64,000 nucleotides of DNA from Eshraghiella sp051880035 (GTDB lineage Bacteria > Bacillota > Clostridia > Lachnospirales > Lachnospiraceae). The stretch is taken from contig JBJENE010000018.1 of assembly GCA_051880035.1 (NCBI GenBank), positions 1-64,000 of the forward strand, given 5' to 3'. Under the pieces are notes generated by a model that was not told the origin of the DNA, searched no databases, and worked only from the letters and a program-made list of their open reading frames with translations. Each line of letters begins with the position of its first letter. Within the stretch, counting starts at the first letter, position 1. Position numbers and translations under genes: made by a program. Shown piece by piece: positions 59,972-64,000 of this stretch.

Positions 59972-60745
59972 CTATACTATTCTTCCTAATTGAACGGACT
60001 TCTCAAGAGTTCCGTCAATGGCCTGTATAACCTTCTGGTTGCTTTCGTAATCTCTGGAAATTGAAATCATCTCCACCATTTCGGAAACCACATTAACATT
60101 GGACATCTCAAGGTATCCCTGGTACACCTTGCATGATGCCGGTACATTTGTGGCGCCATTAATGGCGATGTACATATTTTCACCAAATTTCTCAAGATAA
60201 TCGTAATTTTCGAAATCCACCAACTGTAATGTGGCAACTTCCTCTCCGTCCGCAGTAATTCTGCCGGTCTCATCAATGCTGATGCTCTTACCTTCCGGAA
60301 TAAAAATAAGCCCATTATCCTGACCCAAAACGAAATCCCCATCCCTGGTCATCAGAATGCCATCCGAATTAACGGTAAAATTACCGTCTCTGGTATATCT
60401 AACTGATTCGTTTCCGTTTCTATCAGCGTAGGAAATAGCAAAGAATCCTTTCCCGCCTAATGCCAAATCATAAGTATTGCCGGTCTCCTTAAAATTACCG
60501 TCCGAATAATCCGTATAAGTCTCTCCAACTTTAACTCCAAGGCTCATTTTACCGATTCCCTGGTGAAGGTAATGTACGGAACTGTCGTTAATTTTAATCG
60601 TATAAACCGAATCAAATGACTGTGATGTTGCACCTTCCTTTTTATAAGCAGTTGTATCGGAGTTCGCAAGATTGTTGGTAATTACATCCATTCTTCCCAT
60701 CTGGTTAACCATTCCGGTTGCCGCAGTGTATAAACTTCTTACCAT
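59972..60745 (-). CDS. flgF: flagellar rod protein FlgF/FlgG family
   Basis: 257-residue proximal-rod-type paralogue. It starts VRSLYTAATGMVNQMGRMDVITNNLANSDTTAYKKEGATSQSFDSVY. It has the inner GNTYDLALGGKGFFAISYADRNGNESVRYTRDGNFTVNSDGILMTRDGDFVLGQ and the C-terminus VNVVSEMVEMISISRDYESNQKVIQAIDGTLEKSVQLGRIV. It is first of the flgF-flgG-flgJ unit and corresponds to Bacillus flhO. The exact FlgF versus FlgG label is by order. Confidence 0.9.
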   Translation of the reverse strand: MVRSLYTAATGMVNQMGRMDVITNNLANSDTTAYKKEGATSQSFDSVYTIKINDSSVHYLHQGIGKMSLGVKVGETYTDYSDGNFKETGNTYDLALGGKGFFAISYADRNGNESVRYTRDGNFTVNSDGILMTRDGDFVLGQDNGLIFIPEGKSISIDETGRITADGEEVATLQLVDFENYDYLEKFGENMYIAINGATNVPASCKVYQGYLEMSNVNVVSEMVEMISISRDYESNQKVIQAIDGTLEKSVQLGRIV

Positions 60746-60803
60746 TTTATCAACTCCTTAGCCAAACCTGCCACCATGATGTAAATCATGACAGCATTCT
60801 CTT

Positions 60804-60831
60804 ATAATAGTGTGCCATGGCATATCGCCAA
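60804..60831 (-). promoter_or_regulatory. probable promoter of flgF-flgG-flgJ with a palindrome in its spacer
   Basis: Minus strand TTGGCG (60831-60826), 16 bases, TATTAT (60809-60804), about 60 bases before flgF. The spacer contains the perfect 10-bp palindrome TGCCATGGCA (60813-60822), a possible operator. A second inverted repeat, CATGAT/ATCATG, lies downstream near 60774-60789. No sigma-28 promoter fits here. The remainder of the mbl-flgF spacer holds only a weak hairpin (AGGGA/TCCCT) near 60840-60855. Confidence 0.5.
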
Positions 60832-60883
60832 GTATATCTAAAGGGAATAATCCCTGATAGATTCTTAATAATTGCTTACGCTG

Positions 60884-61873
60884 TTAAAATCTGTCGCCTG
60901 CAAGGAATTCAATAAACTTACCGGTTCCTATGGCTACTGCCGTCATAGGATCCTCAGCCGTCATTGTATTAATGCCTGTCTTCTGTTCAATGAGTTCCTC
61001 AAGTCCCTGTAAAAGGCTTCCGCCACCTGTAAGAACCATTCCTCTGTCCGCAATATCAGCTGCCAGTTCAGGCGGAGTCTTCTCCAATACGCTGTGGATT
61101 GCCTCCACAATCTGGGATGTAGCTTCTTTAAGTGCTTCTTCTGTCTCAGAAGAGGTAACTGTAATGGTCTTAGGAAGACCTGTAACGAGGTTACGGCCTC
61201 TGATATCCATTGATACAACTTCTGCTCTCGGAAAAGCACTTCCTATCTTAATCTTAATATCCTCTGCGGTTCTTTCACCGATAAGGAGATTATGTTTCTT
61301 ACGCATGTATCGTACAATTGCCTCATCGAAATCGTCACCGGCAATCTTAATTGAGGTGCTGACAACAGTTCCTCCAAGAGAGATAACTGCAATATCAGTA
61401 GTTCCGCCTCCGATATCAACAATCATATTTCCGCATGGTCTTGAAATATCAATTCCTGCGCCGATTGCGGCAGCAATCGGTTCTTCAATAATTGCAACTT
61501 CTCTGGCACCTGCCTGATATGTTGCATCTTCAACAGCTTTCTTTTCAACCTCTGTTACACCGCTTGGTACACATACGCTGATTCTTGGCTTCTTAAGCAT
61601 CTTCTTACCGAGAGCCTTCTGGATAAAATACTTAAGCATCTTCTCAGTTACGGTGTAATCGGAAATAACACCCTGTCTTAACGGTCTTACCGCTACAATA
61701 TTACCCGGTGTCCTTCCTAACATTAACCTAGCTTCTTCACCAATCGCTTTAATCTTATTGGTGTCTCTATCAAAAGCCACTACTGACGGCTCTTTCAAAA
61801 CAACACCCTTGCCTTTAATATATACAAGAATGCTGGCTGTTCCCAAATCGATTCCAATATCTGTGCTTATCAT
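60884..61873 (-). CDS. mbl: MreB/Mbl family rod-shape-determining protein
   Basis: Bacterial actin homologue, 329 residues from the ATG at 61873 (MISTDIGIDLGTASILVYIKGKGVVLKEPSVVAFD), preceded by AAAGGGG; 21 further in-frame residues upstream have no RBS. Nucleotide-binding motifs visible are the phosphate-1 DIGIDLGTA, phosphate-2 MIVDIGGGTTDIAVISLGG and adenosine motif MVLTGGGSLLQGLEEL. The membrane-associated filament guides side-wall synthesis. Placed between spoIIID and the flagellar rod genes, it corresponds to Bacillus mbl; the mreB label is also possible. Confidence 0.93.
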   Translation of the reverse strand: MISTDIGIDLGTASILVYIKGKGVVLKEPSVVAFDRDTNKIKAIGEEARLMLGRTPGNIVAVRPLRQGVISDYTVTEKMLKYFIQKALGKKMLKKPRISVCVPSGVTEVEKKAVEDATYQAGAREVAIIEEPIAAAIGAGIDISRPCGNMIVDIGGGTTDIAVISLGGTVVSTSIKIAGDDFDEAIVRYMRKKHNLLIGERTAEDIKIKIGSAFPRAEVVSMDIRGRNLVTGLPKTITVTSSETEEALKEATSQIVEAIHSVLEKTPPELAADIADRGMVLTGGGSLLQGLEELIEQKTGINTMTAEDPMTAVAIGTGKFIEFLAGDRF

Positions 61874-62021
61874 TGTCGATCCCCTTTCACTTTGGATTAT
61901 TATATTTAATATTGATATTGTCCTGCTATGATGCAAATAGGCGCATTACGCACTTATAAGCATTATAAACAATATTTTGTGAATTTAAAAGAGGAAATTT
62001 ACATTATTTTATAATAATTCC

Positions 62022-62066
62022 AAAAAATCAGGGAACCCCGATATTTGTATCGGATGTCTCCCTGAT
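62022..62066 (-). terminator. terminator after spoIIID
   Basis: Nested stem ATCAGGGA/TCCCTGAT (62066-62059 with 62034-62027) and an inner CCGATA/TATCGG, followed by a run of six T on the minus strand. It separates spoIIID from mbl. A smaller hairpin, AACCGCA/TGTGGTT, lies near 62073-62089. Confidence 0.85.
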
Positions 62067-62142
62067 AAACTTAACCGCATTTTGTGGTTAATATGAATTG
62101 TTTTTATCCTACTTCAGGCAATGTATCATCTAAGATATAAAA

Positions 62143-62397
62143 TCACATTCCCTTGTGAAGATATTTTTCCTTTGTAGCCATTCCCCCGCGTATATGGCGT
62201 TCGGATTTATTCAAATCAAGTACCTTTCTTGCTTCATGTGCCAGTGACGGATTGATATGTATAAGTCGCTCTGTAACATCTTTATGTACGGTGCTTTTAC
62301 TGATACCGAAGTTCTTGGCAGCCTGCCTTACCGTTGCCCCGTACTCCACTATATACTCCGCCAGTTGAATCGCTCTTTCTTCAATATATCCTTTCAA
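62143..62397 (-). CDS. spoIIID: sporulation transcription factor SpoIIID
   Basis: 84 residues from a TTG at 62397, chosen because AGGGAG sits 6 bases upstream and the reading MKGYIEERAIQLAEYIVEYGATVRQAAKNFGISKSTVHKDVTERL matches the family start. The ATG ten codons earlier has no RBS. The HTH (TVRQAAKNFGISKSTVHKDV) and the basic C-terminal ERHIRGGMATKEKYLHKG are conserved. It is a DNA-binding regulator of the mother-cell programme in endospore formers and indicates spore-forming ancestry. Confidence 0.94.
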   Translation of the reverse strand: MKGYIEERAIQLAEYIVEYGATVRQAAKNFGISKSTVHKDVTERLIHINPSLAHEARKVLDLNKSERHIRGGMATKEKYLHKGM

Positions 62398-62503
62398 TAA
62401 ATTCTCCCTGCATGGCTGTTTGTACATTCTATGCAGGGGATAAAAAATTCATTACTAATTAATAGGATTGTCATCTGTTGATTATTATGTTCCTTAATAT
62501 CTG

Positions 62504-63202
62504 TTATATAAAAATGGAACTAATATTCTCCGGCAAATACTTCGACAGTTCCTCTACCAACTCGTACACCTTTGTTCCCGGTGCAATCTCTGTTGGTGTT
62601 TTACCTGCTCCATCCTTTATAATTCGCTTTGCATATCGAATCGCCAGTTTCGGGATTCCATATTCCATCAAAATCTCAAAGATATTATTCATATTCTTCT
62701 GATACTTTCCGATTCCTAATTCCTTGAACTTATCATTTAAAAATGAAATATACACTGTTCTATGGTTATTTGACGTATAATAAGCAAAGTGAAGCAGGAA
62801 CCAGAACTCTATGCACTCATTACTCCATGCGGTATGATACTGTAATTCCGGATTTTCTTTGTTTAAACTCTCTGCACGTTCCACAACACCATTAAAACGT
62901 TCCGGAGGAAAGCTATCCTTATCATAAACGCACCAGATTTGCCCCTTTTTGATTTTATTTTTCTTTACATATTCCTCTGCCATACCAATCACTCGCATGG
63001 TTTCCGCCTGGCAAGGTTCAATCTCAATTAGGACCATATCCTTATAGATTGGATTTTCTTCTATCAACTTCTTGAATCCCGCAAAATATAGCGGTTCCGT
63101 CTGCTGCCCTTCACAGAAAATATAGTACCGATACTGCTTCGTCTCTAAGTATTCTTGACGACGTTTCTTTTTCCATTTCTCCATTCCGGCTTTTTTAGGC
63201 AT
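62504..63202 (-). CDS. RloB-like protein
   Basis: 232 residues. The family block YRYYIFCEGQQTEPLYFAGFKKLI lies at 25-48, with a TOPRIM-like acidic CEGQxTEPxYF. IWCVYDKDSF (87-96) carries the second acidic pair. Later segments are AWSNECIEFWFLLHFAYY and NPIYKDMVLIEI. RloB is found with an ATPase partner (RloA) near restriction-modification genes and in defence islands. The upstream ATPase gene overlaps it by 8 bases, supporting a two-component system. The biochemical activity is not established; a nuclease is a reasonable inference. Confidence 0.85.
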   Translation of the reverse strand: MPKKAGMEKWKKKRRQEYLETKQYRYYIFCEGQQTEPLYFAGFKKLIEENPIYKDMVLIEIEPCQAETMRVIGMAEEYVKKNKIKKGQIWCVYDKDSFPPERFNGVVERAESLNKENPELQYHTAWSNECIEFWFLLHFAYYTSNNHRTVYISFLNDKFKELGIGKYQKNMNNIFEILMEYGIPKLAIRYAKRIIKDGAGKTPTEIAPGTKVYELVEELSKYLPENISSIFI

Positions 63203-64000
63203 TGACTTTCCCCCAATCTATAATTCTTCTGAGGTACGGATCAGCGCCGTACTTACCTTCAAGATACTGCTTATCGAATTTGGCATCCTTTCTGACAGAT
63301 TCACCTTTTTCATTCTTGAACTCTACCAGCGAATATAGTTTGGAATTCTGTGCATTTCCTTTTGCCACAAACCATATCTCATCTCTGCGGAATACTTCAC
63401 TATTCATAGTGGACAAATCATGTGATGTGAATATAAGTTGTGCTTTATGTCTGTTGATGTTCATATCATTAAACATCATGATAATATGACGTAGCAACAC
63501 CGGATGAATTTTCGCATCCAATTCATCAATTACAAGCACAGTTCCATCAAGCAAACTTGCCGCAATAAAAGGAAGCAGTCCAAACAATTTCTTTGTTCCG
63601 CTGGATTCATCGGATAGGCTAAGCTCTGTTTCCACATCATCCACAAGGTGTTTTGTGAACACTTCTATCCTATCATTCTCTTTTTCTTCCACTCTAAAAT
63701 CAACGATATCCAAATCCATTTCCTGAATCATTTCAAGCATCAAATGCTTCACGTCTTCTGATGTGGATATTGCCATTCTAAGCTCTTGAATAGGATTACC
63801 ATAATTTAGGAAATTCACACCGAACTGGAACCAATTCAATACGTCTTTAACAACTGCATTTTCCTTATAAGCGATACCCAAGTAGGAAAGCAAAGTAAGC
63901 GTCTTAGATAAATCATCGCTGACTTTCAGTTTCGCAAATGCACCCTTTAAAACAATTCCTTTATCGTCTCTTGTGTATAATGCAGAACGTCTTCCGGTCT
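63195..64000 (-). CDS. RloA-like AAA/ABC-type ATPase, C-terminal part (cut by window edge)
   Basis: An open frame runs to the window edge, so the true start lies outside; at least 267 codons are present. The ABC-type signature LSDESSGTKKLFGLLPFIAASLLDG and Walker B TVLVIDELDAKIHP are followed by LIFTSHDLSTM, the pattern of SMC/RecF-like ATPases of the AAA_15 group. The P-loop must lie upstream, outside the window. It overlaps the RloB-like gene, indicating coupled translation. It likely powers or senses for the RloB-like partner in a defence system. Confidence 0.85.
   Translation of the reverse strand, partial: TGRRSALYTRDDKGIVLKGAFAKLKVSDDLSKTLTLLSYLGIAYKENAVVKDVLNWFQFGVNFLNYGNPIQELRMAISTSEDVKHLMLEMIQEMDLDIVDFRVEEKENDRIEVFTKHLVDDVETELSLSDESSGTKKLFGLLPFIAASLLDGTVLVIDELDAKIHPVLLRHIIMMFNDMNINRHKAQLIFTSHDLSTMNSEVFRRDEIWFVAKGNAQNSKLYSLVEFKNEKGESVRKDAKFDKQYLEGKYGADPYLRRIIDWGKVNA

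Noticed and set aside
1..64000. tRNA, rRNA, insertion sequence, integrase and origin signals
   Set aside because: Looked for in the intergenic stretches, all of which are under 300 bases; no cloverleaf, transposase, attachment site or DnaA-box cluster was found.

Overview
The window looks like a chromosomal segment of a motile, low-GC, Gram-positive Clostridia, most likely a member of the Lachnospiraceae. The basis is the gene content: SpoIIID next to an MreB/Mbl homologue, a FlgM-FlgN-FlgK-FlgL-FliW-CsrA-FlaG-FliD-FliS flagellar operon, YvyF, AGGAGG ribosome binding sites, TTGACA/TATAAT promoters and TAAAG...CCGATA (sigma-28/SigD type) promoters. No tRNA, rRNA, insertion sequence or CRISPR array was recognised.

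Layout, all on the minus strand unless noted. (1) 1-1452: start of the str operon (rpsL, rpsG, 5' end of fusA) with a consensus sigma-A promoter. (2) 1457-17033: a 12-gene cell-surface polysaccharide cluster (glf, three polysaccharide pyruvyl transferase homologues, GT2 enzymes, an Fe-S/FrhB-GT2 fusion, a MenD-like ThDP enzyme, an aldo/keto reductase, a hexapeptide acyltransferase, a secreted glucosaminidase). It sits between rpoC and rpsL, which are adjacent in most Firmicutes. (3) 17036-28729: rpmG, secE, nusG, rplK, rplA, rplJ, rplL, rpoB, rpoC with recognisable autoregulatory leaders: two L1-binding mimics and one L10 leader with attenuator. (4) 28768-31183: a FliD-like gene (+), a small ECF-type sigma factor and a small unknown gene. 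(5) 31240-44292: a probable flagellin glycosylation island on both strands. It holds five CgeB-type glycosyltransferase paralogues plus one related protein, a GT2-TPR protein, a NeuB-type synthase, a CMP-sugar synthetase/HAD fusion, a Maf-type transferase and an embedded cation-efflux transporter. (6) 44367-55187: flagellin with a textbook sigma-28 promoter and a CsrA-type leader hairpin, then the late flagellar operon from fliT-like/fliS/fliD back to flgM, with two tandem, non-identical flgK genes. (7) 55199-58699: yvyF, comFC, recD2. (8) 58737-62397: flgJ-like, two FlgG-family rod genes, mreB/mbl and spoIIID, the same arrangement as the Bacillus spoIIID-mbl-flhO-flhP block. (9) 62504-64000: an RloB-RloA-like pair, a likely defence module cut by the window edge.

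How it fits together: regions 5 and 6 form one functional unit. FlgM and FliW/CsrA would hold back sigma-28 activity and flagellin translation until the hook is complete. FliS and FlgN-type chaperones deliver flagellin and hook-associated proteins, and the Maf/NeuB/CgeB genes decorate flagellin with a nonulosonic acid and further sugars. Regions 1 and 3 carry their own RNA-level feedback. Region 2 appears to be transcribed through the housekeeping block: there is an internal promoter near 8216, but no recognisable promoter at its head.
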